A DNA stretch of 64,000 nucleotides from Faecalimonas umbilicata. GTDB lineage: Bacteria; Bacillota; Clostridia; Lachnospirales; Lachnospiraceae. The stretch covers positions 1-64,000 of the forward strand of contig NZ_SLZV01000001.1 in NCBI RefSeq assembly GCF_004346095.1, written 5' to 3'. Positions 26,331-35,948 of the stretch are shown here, piece by piece (position 1 is the first letter of the stretch; each line of letters begins with the position of its first letter). Below the pieces are notes generated by a model. The model was not told where the DNA came from. It ran no database searches and worked only from the letters and a program-made list of their open reading frames with translations. Position numbers and translations under genes: made by a program.

Positions 26331-26456
26331 ATCTATTCACTCCTTCTTTCCTGTTCTTCGTTTTGTCGATAGCCGTATTATAGCGCAACTTTTCTCCAAA
26401 GTATACAAAAAATCCTCACTCTTTTTTCAGCCGCATGTTCTTTCTGAAAAACAAAA

Positions 26457-26502
26457 AGAGAAAGACCACAGCCACTTCCTGCTGTCATCTTCCCCTTCTC
26501 TC
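26457..26502 (-). terminator. Terminator of the purine operon
   Basis: A bulged hairpin downstream of purD, with inner arms ACAGC (26468-26472) and GCTGT (26481-26485) and outer AGAGAAAGA / TCT...TTCTCTCT pairing. A T-rich run follows on the minus strand. Confidence 0.6.
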
Positions 26503-26532
26503 TATCACATGCTTCTTTTTGCCGTCTGCTTT

Positions 26533-27804
26533 TTATGCCTCATCAATCGCTTTTCCGATATCGTTTCTCTTATATTTGTTCGCAAATGTAACCCACTCTG
26601 TCGCAGCATATGCATTTGCTCTTGCCTCTTTTAAATCTTTTCCTTTCGCAGTCACGCCAAGTACACGCCCACCGTTTGTCACGATTGTATCTCCGTCAAA
26701 TTTTGTTCCTGCATGGAAGCAGTAGTACCCTTCATGTTTCTGGAATTCTTCCAGTCCACTGATCGGAAGCCCTTTGTCGTATTTTTCCGGATAGCCGTCT
26801 GATGCAAGTACAACACAGACTGCCGCATTCTCTTCAAATTCCAGCTCGATCTGATCTAATTTCCCATCAATACAAGCTTCCATCACTTCAAGAATATCAT
26901 TTTTCATTCTCGGCAGTACCACCTGTGCCTCCGGATCGCCAAATCTTGCATTGTACTCCAGCACCTTCGGTCCTTCCTCTGTCAACATCAATCCAAAGAA
27001 AATAATTCCCTTAAATGGTCTTCCCTCTGCTTTCATCGCATCGACTGTTGCCTGATAAATATGCGCCTTGCAGAAAGCATCCACCTCTTTTGTATAGAAC
27101 GGACTTGGAGAAAACGTTCCCATTCCTCCTGTATTCAGCCCCTGATCTCCGTCTTTTGCACGCTTGTGATCCTGCGCTGATGTCATAGTCTTGATTGTAT
27201 TTCCATCTACAAAGGAAAGCACCGATACTTCCCGTCCAGTCATAAACTCTTCGATTACGATCGTATTTCCGGCCGCTCCAAACTGATGATCAAGCATCAG
27301 TGATTTCACACCTTCCTGCGCCTCCTCCAGCGTATTGCAGATCAGCACACCTTTTCCGAGCGCCAGTCCGTCTGCCTTCAGAACGATTGGAAATTTTGCT
27401 GTTTCCAGATAAGCAAGCGCCTCTTCTGCACAATCAAAATTCTCATATGCCGCTGTCGGAATCTGATATTTCTTCATCAGATCTTTCGAAAATGCCTTCG
27501 ATCCTTCCAGAATCGCAGCCGCCTTATTTGGACCAAATACACGCAATCCTTCTGCCTCAAAGACATCAACAATTCCTCCGACAAGTGGGTCATCCATTCC
27601 AACGATCGTCAGATCAACTGCATTCTCCTTTGCAAATGCTGCCAGCTTTTCAAATTCCATCGCACCGATGTCTACACATTCCGCATATTCTGCGATCCCT
27701 GCATTACCTGGTGCACAGTAAATCTTCTCTGCTTTGCTGCTTCTTGACACACTCCATGCGATTGCATGCTCTCTCCCGCCGCTTCCTACAATTAGTACTT
27801 TCAT
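26533..27804 (-). CDS. purD: Phosphoribosylamine-glycine ligase PurD
   Basis: The second step of purine synthesis: ATP-dependent joining of glycine to phosphoribosylamine. A 423-residue ATP-grasp protein with GSGGREHAIAW at the start, PIVLKADGLALGKGV (ATP-binding), GGMGTFSPSPFY and EYNARFGDPEAQ (metal-binding Glu and Asn). Normal length, single-domain form without PurN or PurM fusion. It is the last gene of purE-purM-purN-purD, 113 bases after purN, with GAGGC as its ribosome-binding site. Confidence 0.97.
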   Translation of the reverse strand: MKVLIVGSGGREHAIAWSVSRSSKAEKIYCAPGNAGIAEYAECVDIGAMEFEKLAAFAKENAVDLTIVGMDDPLVGGIVDVFEAEGLRVFGPNKAAAILEGSKAFSKDLMKKYQIPTAAYENFDCAEEALAYLETAKFPIVLKADGLALGKGVLICNTLEEAQEGVKSLMLDHQFGAAGNTIVIEEFMTGREVSVLSFVDGNTIKTMTSAQDHKRAKDGDQGLNTGGMGTFSPSPFYTKEVDAFCKAHIYQATVDAMKAEGRPFKGIIFFGLMLTEEGPKVLEYNARFGDPEAQVVLPRMKNDILEVMEACIDGKLDQIELEFEENAAVCVVLASDGYPEKYDKGLPISGLEEFQKHEGYYCFHAGTKFDGDTIVTNGGRVLGVTAKGKDLKEARANAYAATEWVTFANKYKRNDIGKAIDEA

Positions 27805-27917
27805 AAATTATGCCTCCTACGATTTTCTACCGTTTCTCTGCTCATTCTTCTCTGAATGCAGACCTGTTATGCCGATCTGTTCTCTATCTCCACTCACCAA
27901 TAACTCTTTTCGGTACA

Positions 27918-28547
27918 CTACTCGCCGCAGACTACCGCCTTCCCATCGATCAGTTCAATCTTCCCGTTTGCAATCAAATCAATCGCCTTCGGCAAAATCT
28001 TCCACTCCGCCTCTTCCATCACACGCCGCTGAAGTGTCTCTGGAGTGTCATTATTTTTCACTTCCACTGCTTTCTGCAAAATAATCGGACCGGTATCCGT
28101 TCCTTCATCTACAAAGTGTACTGTTGCGCCGACAACCTTCACCCCTCGTTTCAGTGCCGCCTCATGTACTTTCAGCCCATAATATCCCTTTCCGCAAAAT
28201 GCCGGGATCAAAGATGGATGAATATTGATCATGCGATGTTCGTACTGTCTGATCACCTTTTCCGGAATCACCACAAGAAATCCCGCAAGCACGATCAGAT
28301 CCGGATTTAACTGTTGAAGCTCATCAAGGAAAGCATCGTTAAATGCTTCCCTTGATTCATAATCTTTCGGTGAAATGCACATTGCAGGAATCCCATGCTT
28401 CTTCGCACGTTCCAAAGCATAGGCATTCTTATTGTTGCTGATGACACCGATGATCTCTGTATTTGTAATTGTCTTAGCTTCAACTGCATCCATGATTGCC
28501 TGCAGGTTTGTCCCCCCGCCGGAAACTAATACAACTATTTTTAGCAT
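27918..28547 (-). CDS. purN: Phosphoribosylglycinamide formyltransferase PurN
   Basis: Transfers the formyl group of 10-formyl-tetrahydrofolate to GAR. A 209-residue enzyme with [12 protein letters not shown] near the N-terminus, [17 protein letters not shown] (catalytic His and loop) and [19 protein letters not shown]. It overlaps purM by seven bases, so translation is coupled. No purT is present in the window. Confidence 0.97.
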   Translation of the reverse strand: MLKIVVLVSGGGTNLQAIMDAVEAKTITNTEIIGVISNNKNAYALERAKKHGIPAMCISPKDYESREAFNDAFLDELQQLNPDLIVLAGFLVVIPEKVIRQYEHRMINIHPSLIPAFCGKGYYGLKVHEAALKRGVKVVGATVHFVDEGTDTGPIILQKAVEVKNNDTPETLQRRVMEEAEWKILPKAIDLIANGKIELIDGKAVVCGE

Positions 28548-29566
28548 AAAGTAACTCCTTTTTCTCCTGCTTCGATATGTCCTACCACATATGCGTCTTC
28601 TCCGGCAGCCTTGATTGCTGCAACAGTCTTCTCCACATCATCTTTATCGACTGCCACGATCATTCCAAGTCCCATATTGTAAGTATTGTACATCATCTCT
28701 TCTGCAATCTCACCTTCTCTTGCCAGCATACGGAAGATTGGCGGAACCGGATAGCTGTCTTTTTCCACAACTGCACGCACACCATCACAGAGCATACGAG
28801 GAATATTCTCATAGAATCCACCACCTGTGATATGACTGCATCCTTTGATCTTCACTCCGCTTTCCTTAATACCGCGAAGTGCTTTCACATAGATCTTTGT
28901 CGGTGCGATCAGTGCTTCTCCAAGCGTAGTTCCAAGCTCTTCATGATATGTATCTAAAGTATCTTTGTCCATCTTAAATACTTTTCTTACAAGAGAAAAT
29001 CCATTGCTATGTACTCCCGAAGACGCAATTCCGATCAGAACATCCCCATCTTTTAATTCCTTTCCAGTGATCAGGTCCTTCTCATCTACGACTCCGACTG
29101 CAAATCCTGCAAGATCGTATTCATCTTCTGGATAAAATCCTGGCATCTCCGCAGTCTCTCCACCGATCAGCGCTGCATCGGACTGTTTACAACCTTCTGC
29201 AACACCACTGACGATCGTAGCGATCTTCTCCGGCACATTTTTTCCGCATGCAATATAATCTAAGAAAAACAACGGCTCTCCACCCGCACATGCGATGTCA
29301 TTGACACACATTGCAACACAGTCAATCCCCACTGTGTCATGCTTATCGAGAATAAATGCAAGTTTTAACTTTGTTCCGACACCATCTGTTCCAGATACTA
29401 ATGTCGGTTTTTCCATTTCTTTGAACTTCTCCATAGAAAATGCTCCCGAAAATCCCCCGATATTTGTCAGAACTTCCGGTCTCATTGTCTGTTTGATATG
29501 TTCTTTCATCAATTCTACTGATTTGTACCCTGCTTCAATATCGACGCCTGCATTTTTGTAATCCAT
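28541..29566 (-). CDS. purM: Phosphoribosylformylglycinamidine cyclo-ligase PurM
   Basis: Forms AIR from FGAM using ATP. A 341-residue PurM/PurL-fold protein with the [14 protein letters not shown] nucleotide-binding loop, [21 protein letters not shown] and the [12 protein letters not shown] motif. It lies 37 bases after purE on the same transcript. Length and order fit a normal, full-length enzyme. Confidence 0.97.
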   Translation of the reverse strand: MDYKNAGVDIEAGYKSVELMKEHIKQTMRPEVLTNIGGFSGAFSMEKFKEMEKPTLVSGTDGVGTKLKLAFILDKHDTVGIDCVAMCVNDIACAGGEPLFFLDYIACGKNVPEKIATIVSGVAEGCKQSDAALIGGETAEMPGFYPEDEYDLAGFAVGVVDEKDLITGKELKDGDVLIGIASSGVHSNGFSLVRKVFKMDKDTLDTYHEELGTTLGEALIAPTKIYVKALRGIKESGVKIKGCSHITGGGFYENIPRMLCDGVRAVVEKDSYPVPPIFRMLAREGEIAEEMMYNTYNMGLGMIVAVDKDDVEKTVAAIKAAGEDAYVVGHIEAGEKGVTLC

Positions 29567-29603
29567 CTTTTCTCCTCCATTTCAAGGCTTTCCCTGCTTT
29601 TTC

Positions 29604-30116
29604 CTACATTTGTTTCAGATATTCTTTATGTCCTAACTGATCAAGTTTTTCTGCCTTTGCCTGTACAGTCTCTTTCATCTCCTGAGAGTATGCTTTCAAT
29701 CTTCCAAGCAGCTCTGGATCAGATGTTGCAAGAATTCTTGCCGCAAGAATCGCTGCATTGACTCCCCCGTCAATTGCCACTGTCGCTACCGGAATTCCCG
29801 GCGGCATCTGTACGATAGAATAAAGTGCATCTACACCCTCCAGGTTCTTTCCTGACATCGGAATTCCAATGACCGGCATTGGGAAGATCGCTGCACACAT
29901 TCCCGGAAGATGTGCTGCCATACCTGCCCCTGCAATGATGACTTTAAAGTCTTTCTCCTCTGCGGACTTTGCATATTCAAAAAATACGTCCGGTTCACGG
30001 TGTGCAGAAATAATTGTCATTTCATATTCTACACCCAGTTTTTCCAGCATATCTGCTGCCTTGCTCATGACTTTCATGTCTGAGTCGCTGCCCATAACAA
30101 TTCCTACTTTTGGCAT
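29604..30116 (-). CDS. purE: N5-carboxyaminoimidazole ribonucleotide mutase PurE
   Basis: Moves the carboxyl group of N5-CAIR to give CAIR (class I) or carboxylates AIR directly. A 170-residue protein with GSDSDMKVM near the N-terminus, ISAHREPD (catalytic His) and GAGMAAHLPGMCAA. It heads the pur operon behind a consensus promoter. No purK is adjacent, so the class I/class II distinction cannot be settled from context. Confidence 0.96.
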   Translation of the reverse strand: MPKVGIVMGSDSDMKVMSKAADMLEKLGVEYEMTIISAHREPDVFFEYAKSAEEKDFKVIIAGAGMAAHLPGMCAAIFPMPVIGIPMSGKNLEGVDALYSIVQMPPGIPVATVAIDGGVNAAILAARILATSDPELLGRLKAYSQEMKETVQAKAEKLDQLGHKEYLKQM

Positions 30117-30215
30117 AATTCTCTCCTTTTCTCATTTACAAAATACCGGCACTTGGAAGTACAAAGTATGAAATGATCCATCATCCATCTTTTTCCCGCA
30201 CCTTTATAAGTTATC

Positions 30216-30245
30216 AGTATAAATACTTGTTCATTTATAAGTCAA
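30216..30245 (-). promoter_or_regulatory. Promoter of the pur operon
   Basis: Minus strand: TTGACT (30240-30245), 18-base spacer, TATACT (30216-30221). No purine riboswitch or PurR-like site was recognised in the roughly 95-base leader to purE. Confidence 0.8.
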
Positions 30246-30253
30246 TTTTACTA

Positions 30254-30289
30254 ATACCGGGCAAGGATGTCAACAGTCCCGCCCGGTAT
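30254..30289 (-). terminator. Hairpin between the M29 peptidase gene and the pur promoter
   Basis: A 9-bp perfect GC-rich stem ATACCGGGC / GCCCGGTAT with an 18-base loop. It is placed as a terminator for the upstream peptidase unit, though the following T-run is weak. Confidence 0.5.
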
Positions 30290-30344
30290 CAGTGATTATA
30301 AATACTTATAAGGTTTTATTTCTAAACTCGTTCTTCCAAAAATC

Positions 30345-32432
30345 TTACGCATTTTCTGCATCCATTCGATCCAGTGGTTCATTGAGACTTTCCGTCCCCG
30401 GCAGTACGAATCTCATATCTTTCAAAAGTTCGATCTTGCTGCCATCTTTTCGGATGACACTGATCTCTGCCAGTTCTTCATATGGAATCGTAATGTCTGT
30501 ATGACACTGAAAATATGCTTTATTCACATCTTCTTTTCGCAGAATCGAAATAGTATTATCCTTTGCAATGATCTCTTTTCCGTTCGGATTGTACACCCGG
30601 TTCTCCTCGTTCCAGCTGTAACAAGTGTCTCCGACCGCAAAATGTGGTCCCATCTTCTCTGCGATCAAAATGGTCATCTTATCCGCGATCTGATACTTGT
30701 TGACCATCACATATGCCGTCGTATTCGTTCCAATCGCAAACTCTCCAAGTGGAAGTGTCTCATGATTGTGCAGAATATTTTCCCGGACATAGGTTTTATT
30801 CTCCTCTTCTTTCTCAAAGTTTGCACAAGTATAATCTGTGATCATTCCATCCTGAAATTCGATCTTCAGATCTTTATACTGCATTCCATGCAGATATACT
30901 TCACTGACAAACAATGTTCCGTTTGTTCCTTCCAGTGTCGGAGAGGTGAACACTTCCCCTGCCGGAATATTGACATCCGAACCACAGTTTTCAAAGATCG
31001 TCTCCTTCTCCGGATCATTTAACGCATGCAGTCTGACTTTGATATCCGTCTGATTCTTTCCTCTTCCAATGATATGCACGTATTCGCCTTGATCCAAGGC
31101 ATCGATCATCGTCTGCTGGATCTGTCCATACACTTCGCTGTCCACTGCATTGATCTCGATCGTATCGTTAAAGATTGCCTCGTAGTCTTCTCCAATCTCC
31201 GGCTTCGGATACGAGATGATCGTGAAGCTTCTCTCTTCTCCCTTGATATACTGATTGATCATCTGGCTGGACTTACTTGCAAATGCCTGCAGCAGTTCTT
31301 CCTGCTTATCCGTATAGGAGAATACCTCCGACTTTCTCTCCGGTGAAAACGGTGGTTCTCCAAATGGATCGATCCATGCCGGACCTGCATAACATGCCGC
31401 CAGCTCTTTCTGTTTCTCATATGTATTTTTGATCACATCCAGCTTCCGCTCTGTATATTTTTTGTCGAGGAACAATGCCTGGTCTGCTCTGTGATCATAT
31501 TCAAACTGTTTGTTGACCGCTCCGTAATAACCGGATTTCTGATGGTTTTTCTTGGTCACAACACTGTTTGCTGCACGAAAGATCAGCGGACGTAATCCCA
31601 TTTTTTCAAAATTGCGTATCGCATACTGGATCATCCGCTCAAACCCTGCGGAATACAGCACATTGACCGTCTTTTTCTTTGAAAGATCTTTGCCGCCAAG
31701 TATAAATCCTCTTCGGAATCCTTCTGTATAGGTATCTGCCATCTTCTGGATCGTCTCTTCCGGAAGACTGTTCAGGTGACGCATCGTCTGGATCTCATAA
31801 TCTGTGATCCATTCTCCGGTACGGAAAATAAACCGCTCATCACTGACATCCGTCTTTGCAAGCATCGGCACAAACACACCGCAATCCGGTGAGATCTGCT
31901 CTTCGATCCGATCTGCCAGAAAAACATCACAATAATCACTTGCATACCAGTACACGATTTCCTTAAGTTCTCTGAATTCCGGACACTGTGCATCTTCAAA
32001 ACAATTATAGATTTCAATAAACAGCTCATTACAGATTGTATTGTATTTTAATTTTCCTTCATAGGCATACCCGATCTGAGCGCGCATCTCAGTATACAGA
32101 AAACTTAAAAAAGTTCCAAAGTCTTCTCCGAGTTTTTCTACTGCCCAAGCTGGATTTGCATACGATGTTCCGTAATTTTCTTCTGAAATGTCTGCATACA
32201 GCTTGTGATTGATTTCTTTCATCTCTTCAAATGAAAGTTTTTCCCACGATCCATCTTCCACCATTGCTCTTACTTCTTCTACAAAAAGAAGAAATTCTGC
32301 CACATGTCTAAAATATGGACGAAACTGCTCTGCGGCAGTCTGCTCTGTGCCGATCATTCGGATACGTTCGATCGTCAGATCGTGTCTTTCGTGAAATATT
32401 TCATTTTCTTCTTTCCACTGTTCGTTCCACAT
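30345..32432 (-). CDS. M29-family aminopeptidase with a long N-terminal extension
   Basis: A 695-residue protein. The C-terminal about 350 residues match M29 aminopeptidases (aminopeptidase T/AmpS): TSPTLEGTNGTLFVSE with the metal-binding Glu, GEFAIGTNTTAYV, and EKMGPHFAVGDTCYSW with the metal-binding His and Asp. The N-terminal about 330 residues are extra, rich in acidic and aromatic residues, and not recognised. The fused arrangement is seen in other Lachnospiraceae. The enzyme would release N-terminal amino acids in the cytoplasm. It is four bases behind a small membrane-protein gene and ends before a GC-rich hairpin. Confidence 0.87.
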   Translation of the reverse strand: MWNEQWKEENEIFHERHDLTIERIRMIGTEQTAAEQFRPYFRHVAEFLLFVEEVRAMVEDGSWEKLSFEEMKEINHKLYADISEENYGTSYANPAWAVEKLGEDFGTFLSFLYTEMRAQIGYAYEGKLKYNTICNELFIEIYNCFEDAQCPEFRELKEIVYWYASDYCDVFLADRIEEQISPDCGVFVPMLAKTDVSDERFIFRTGEWITDYEIQTMRHLNSLPEETIQKMADTYTEGFRRGFILGGKDLSKKKTVNVLYSAGFERMIQYAIRNFEKMGLRPLIFRAANSVVTKKNHQKSGYYGAVNKQFEYDHRADQALFLDKKYTERKLDVIKNTYEKQKELAACYAGPAWIDPFGEPPFSPERKSEVFSYTDKQEELLQAFASKSSQMINQYIKGEERSFTIISYPKPEIGEDYEAIFNDTIEINAVDSEVYGQIQQTMIDALDQGEYVHIIGRGKNQTDIKVRLHALNDPEKETIFENCGSDVNIPAGEVFTSPTLEGTNGTLFVSEVYLHGMQYKDLKIEFQDGMITDYTCANFEKEEENKTYVRENILHNHETLPLGEFAIGTNTTAYVMVNKYQIADKMTILIAEKMGPHFAVGDTCYSWNEENRVYNPNGKEIIAKDNTISILRKEDVNKAYFQCHTDITIPYEELAEISVIRKDGSKIELLKDMRFVLPGTESLNEPLDRMDAENA

Positions 32433-32436
32433 AAAC

Positions 32437-32841
32437 TTATATCCCCCTGAAAAATATTATTGCCAAACCGACAAACAAAGCGGCATTGCATACAATTCCG
32501 ATCCGGCATGTAAGATACTTCCGCTCTCGCTCCCGCAGTCCGATCATTCCAAAGAAAATCCCAACTCCCGAAAGTATCCAGGCGCAAATTCCCAACGCAC
32601 CAATCATTGTTGCTGCTTTTCCTTCCTGAACGTACGACACTGTAACAAGAAGAGAAAGAAGTACGATGGCCGCTATAGCAATAAGGGTAGAACGAACTCC
32701 ATGCTTCGCATGGCGGATCACTTTTTCTTCTCCATAGCGGTTTCTTTTTTTCTGATAGCGCTGTACTTCTTTTTCCCGCCGTCTCTGCTGTCTTTCTAAT
32801 TCTCGCTGTCTTTTTTTTCGTCTTCTCTCACTTCTTTGCAT
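32437..32841 (-). CDS. Small basic membrane protein of unknown function
   Basis: A 134-residue protein with a very basic, coiled-coil-like N-terminus (about residues 1-48, many Arg, Lys, Glu and Gln) and three hydrophobic segments at about 50-70, 78-98 and 108-130. The basic head should stay in the cytoplasm and could bind nucleic acid or acidic lipid. It overlaps the VanZ-like gene by 14 bases. It looks like the DUF6142-type proteins of Lachnospiraceae, which I cannot confirm here. Confidence 0.75.
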   Translation of the reverse strand: MQRSERRRKKRQRELERQQRRREKEVQRYQKKRNRYGEEKVIRHAKHGVRSTLIAIAAIVLLSLLVTVSYVQEGKAATMIGALGICAWILSGVGIFFGMIGLRERERKYLTCRIGIVCNAALFVGLAIIFFRGI

Positions 32842-33295
32842 GGTATCTTCTCCTTATTGCATTGCATATGACAAACAGTATGTAGCCTGCGAGCCCTCCG
32901 ATTGTATTTAACAGAAGGTCGTCCACATCGAAAGATCCTACTCTTGTAAGTAGTTGAAATACTTCCACACAAAGACTGAGTCCGAAACTGTAACATACCG
33001 TCATAAAAAAGTTGCGGTATTTGCTTGCCATCGGCATAAAGAAACCGAATGGCACAAAAATCACTACGTTTCCGACAACATTCGTGAGCACTGCAAAAGT
33101 CCCCAGTGTCTCACGATATGTCAGAAAACGCCGAATCTCTTTAAACAGAACGAGATTGTACCGATACTCGCTCATTTCCCCAGTACGCCCATACCACTCT
33201 GAGAAAAGCAGAAAGTATATAATGAACAACACATAACATACAAACAACACTTTCCCGAGGATACGCAGACGTTTTCTTTCTTTATACTTCACCAT
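32828..33295 (-). CDS. VanZ-family membrane protein
   Basis: A 155-residue protein with four or five membrane segments and the VanZ pattern: an NLVLFKEIRRF segment, then NVVGNVVIFVPFGFFMP, CVEVFQLLTRVGSFDVDDLLLNTIGG and a final helix with a basic tail. VanZ proteins affect glycopeptide resistance in some Enterococcus strains, but most members in gut clostridia have no known role. It is the first gene of a three-gene unit with the small membrane protein and the M29 peptidase. Confidence 0.9.
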   Translation of the reverse strand: MVKYKERKRLRILGKVLFVCYVLFIIYFLLFSEWYGRTGEMSEYRYNLVLFKEIRRFLTYRETLGTFAVLTNVVGNVVIFVPFGFFMPMASKYRNFFMTVCYSFGLSLCVEVFQLLTRVGSFDVDDLLLNTIGGLAGYILFVICNAIRRRYHAKK

Positions 33296-33329
33296 TGCAC
33301 CCTTTCAGAATGATTCCTCTCTTTCCGGA

Positions 33330-33482
33330 CTAAAAAGTCAGACCAGATTTATTCTTTAGTAAGCGTGCACCCCCTACGATTGTGATCACTCCTGCTGCGA
33401 TCCCGGTCACGATCATGATCACACCGAGAACTATATTTCCTGCGCCGACTGTCGTCATCGTCTTATAAATCTTTTCGTTCAT
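33330..33482 (-). CDS. 50-residue membrane protein downstream of pyrE
   Basis: A small ORF of 50 residues: MNEKIYKTM followed by one or two hydrophobic segments rich in Gly, Val and Ile (about 12-40) and a basic tail GARLLKNKSGLTF. I chose the ATG at 33482 because AGGAGAG lies upstream and 13 bases separate it from the pyrE stop; a longer frame begins inside pyrE and is not likely. It would be a single-spanning or hairpin membrane peptide at the end of the pyr operon. Function unknown. Confidence 0.65.
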   Translation of the reverse strand: MNEKIYKTMTTVGAGNIVLGVIMIVTGIAAGVITIVGGARLLKNKSGLTF

Positions 33483-33495
33483 AAGTCTCTCCTGT

Positions 33496-34176
33496 CTATT
33501 TTGCTCCGTACTGTTCATAGTATGCATCAATTGCAGACTTGATCTCATCATCGATCACTACTTTTCCATTGCATTCCTTATTATGCAAATGCTCTACTAC
33601 TTCCGCCATTGTCACGATCGCATTTGTCTCAAATCCATAGAGATCTTTTACTTCTTCCAGAGCACATTTCACTCCGCCTTTTCCAACTTCCATACGGTCA
33701 AGAGATACCATCAGACCTACAATCTCTACATCTGCTGCCCCTTTTACTTTCGGCACAGTCTCCTCCATAGATTTTCCTGATGTCGTCACATCCTCGATCA
33801 TGATCACGCGATCGCCATCCTGAAGTTTGCTTCCAAGAAAGCTTCCCTTGTCTGCTCCATGATCTTTCTCTTCTTTTCTGTCAGAGCAGTAACGGACTTC
33901 CTTTCCATACAATTCACTATATGCGATCGCTGTCACTACTCCGAGCGGAATTCCCTTATATGCCGGTCCAAATAAAACGTCAAAATCATCTCCGTATTTA
34001 TCGTGGATTGCCTTTGCATAATACTCTCCGAGTCTCTTTAACTGAGAACCAGTCACATATCCTCCCGCATTCATGAAAAACGGAGATTTTCTTCCGCTTT
34101 TTAATGTAAATTCTCCAAACTTGAGCACATTGCTCTCCACCATAAATTCAATAAACTCTTTCTTATACTGTTCCAT
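33496..34176 (-). CDS. pyrE: Orotate phosphoribosyltransferase PyrE
   Basis: Makes orotidine 5'-phosphate from orotate and PRPP. A 226-residue type I phosphoribosyltransferase with the PRPP loop IMIEDVTTSGKSMEE at about 116-130, an N-terminal NVLKFGEFTLKSGRKSPFFMNAGG segment (orotate-binding) and GPAYKGIPLGVVTA. Length is slightly above the family norm owing to the C-terminus. It is the last classical enzyme of the pyr operon, 56 bases after pyrD. Confidence 0.97.
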   Translation of the reverse strand: MEQYKKEFIEFMVESNVLKFGEFTLKSGRKSPFFMNAGGYVTGSQLKRLGEYYAKAIHDKYGDDFDVLFGPAYKGIPLGVVTAIAYSELYGKEVRYCSDRKEEKDHGADKGSFLGSKLQDGDRVIMIEDVTTSGKSMEETVPKVKGAADVEIVGLMVSLDRMEVGKGGVKCALEEVKDLYGFETNAIVTMAEVVEHLHNKECNGKVVIDDEIKSAIDAYYEQYGAK

Positions 34177-34232
34177 CTCTCTACCTCCATATCTTCAGGC
34201 AGCAGCTGCCTTGATTTACTGTTTTCTCTTCT

Positions 34233-35135
34233 CTATTTTACAATTCCAACCATGTCTTTCACAGTCTCGAACTGATATTTCTTCATATACGCTTCGATTC
34301 CATCCACGATCTCGGCTGTGACACCTGGATTGATGAAGTTTGCAGTTCCAACAGATACTGCACTTGCTCCTGCGAGGATAAATTCAATCGCATCCTCCGC
34401 TGTAGCAATTCCGCCCATTCCAATGATCGGGATATTGACTGCATTTGCCACCTGGTAGACCATGCGGACTGCAATCGGCTTAATTGCCGGACCAGAAACA
34501 CCGCCGGTTTTATTTGCCAGCGCAAATGCTCTTCGATGTACATCGATCTTCATTCCAGTCAGTGTATTGATCAGAGATACTGCATCGGCTCCTCCTGCCT
34601 CCACAGCTTTTGCCATCTCTGTGATATCTGTTACATTCGGGCTTAGCTTCATGATGACCGGCTGCTTCGCATATTTTTTCACTGCGCTTGTGATCTCCTC
34701 TGCCGCCTTTGGATTCTGTCCGAATGCAATCCCACCTTCCTTGACGTTCGGGCAGGAAATGTTGATCTCCAGCATATCTACATCTTCACTTGCAAGACGT
34801 TCTACAACTTCACAATAATCTTCTTTCGAGCGTCCACAGACATTGACAATGATCTTTGTGTCATGCTGACGAAGGAACGGGATATCGCGCTCACAAAATA
34901 GGTCAATCCCCGGATTCTGCAGACCGACTGCATTCATCATTCCTCCGTAAGTTTCTGCCACACGCGGAGTCGGATTTCCTTCCCATGGAATATTTGCCAC
35001 TCCTTTGGTCGTGACTGCTCCGAGCTTGCTAAGATCTACAAAATCACAGAACTCTGCACCAGAACCAAAAGTCCCGGAGGCAACTGTCACAGGATTTTTC
35101 CATTCTACTCCTGCTATATTTACACGCATATCCAT
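34233..35135 (-). CDS. pyrD: Dihydroorotate dehydrogenase B, catalytic subunit PyrD
   Basis: Oxidises dihydroorotate with FMN and works with the PyrK Fe-S flavoprotein, which uses NAD+. The start at 35135 gives 300 residues; it follows GGAGGTGG and its ATG overlaps the pyrK stop by one base. Class 1B features are present: VASGTFGSG, NISCPNVKEGG with the catalytic Cys, PVIMKLSPN, and GMGGIATAEDAIEF for the phosphate site. A longer frame from 35180 is in pyrK sequence and unlikely. Confidence 0.96.
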   Translation of the reverse strand: MDMRVNIAGVEWKNPVTVASGTFGSGAEFCDFVDLSKLGAVTTKGVANIPWEGNPTPRVAETYGGMMNAVGLQNPGIDLFCERDIPFLRQHDTKIIVNVCGRSKEDYCEVVERLASEDVDMLEINISCPNVKEGGIAFGQNPKAAEEITSAVKKYAKQPVIMKLSPNVTDITEMAKAVEAGGADAVSLINTLTGMKIDVHRRAFALANKTGGVSGPAIKPIAVRMVYQVANAVNIPIIGMGGIATAEDAIEFILAGASAVSVGTANFINPGVTAEIVDGIEAYMKKYQFETVKDMVGIVK

Positions 35136-35908
35136 TATACTTCCACCTCCGTCGATAAGAATACCGGTCCGTCCTTGCAAATCCGCTTATTATTCACATT
35201 GCTGTGGTGGTCTTTCTCTTTTGACTTGCACACACATGCAAGACAAGCGCCGATTCCACATGCCATACGCTCCTCAAGGGAAAGGTAACATTCGATTCCG
35301 TTTTCCTCTGCATAGCTTTTCAGTGCACGGAGCATTGGTGTCGGACCGCACGCATAGATAATATCAGCTTCCAGACTATGTTCGCGGATTGCATCCATAA
35401 CATTTCCCTTTGTTCCGACACTTCCGTCTTCTGTGGAAATATAAAGTGTTCCATTTGCTTCCAGTTCTTCCTTTAAGAAAGTCTGTGCATCACGGTATCC
35501 TACGATAATCTGTTTCTCACAGTTCAGTGATTTTGCAAGTTCCAGAATCGGAGGTACTCCGATTCCTCCACCGATCAGAAATGCTTTCTTCTCAATCAGT
35601 GGGAATCCGTTTCCAAGCGGTCCGATCACCGGGATTGTATCCCCCGCTTTCATTTTGGAAAACTGTTCTGTCCCTGTCTTTTCTCCCGTCACGCGATATA
35701 CGACACGAAGCTTTCCTCCCTCTCTGTCAATCTCACAGATACTGATCGGACGTGGGAGCAGTTTGCTCCCATCATTTGTATACATGGAAATAAATTGTCC
35801 TGCTTTTGCTGTCTTTGCTGCCTTTGTCTGGATCCACATGCTGAAAATCCCATCCGCAAGACATTCCTGGGAAACAACAAGTGCCTGCTCTTTTTCTCTC
35901 TCTGCCAT
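35135..35908 (-). CDS. pyrK: Dihydroorotate dehydrogenase B, electron transfer subunit PyrK
   Basis: A 257-residue ferredoxin-reductase-like flavoprotein with FAD and a [2Fe-2S] centre that passes electrons from PyrD to NAD+. The FAD motif is LPRPISICEID, the NAD-binding part is IGGGIGVPPILELAKSL, and the cluster ligands are the C-x4-C-x2-C set in ACGIGACLACVC plus a later Cys in RICKDGP. It lies between pyrF and pyrD, with one-base overlap to pyrD. Confidence 0.96.
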   Translation of the reverse strand: MAEREKEQALVVSQECLADGIFSMWIQTKAAKTAKAGQFISMYTNDGSKLLPRPISICEIDREGGKLRVVYRVTGEKTGTEQFSKMKAGDTIPVIGPLGNGFPLIEKKAFLIGGGIGVPPILELAKSLNCEKQIIVGYRDAQTFLKEELEANGTLYISTEDGSVGTKGNVMDAIREHSLEADIIYACGPTPMLRALKSYAEENGIECYLSLEERMACGIGACLACVCKSKEKDHHSNVNNKRICKDGPVFLSTEVEV

Positions 35909-35948
35909 AATGTTCTTCCTCTATCACTTCATCTTTTTTATCATTCTA

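Noticed and set aside
30117-30344. Purine riboswitch before purE
   Set aside because: The leader shows a promoter and hairpin, but not the conserved purine-aptamer loops.
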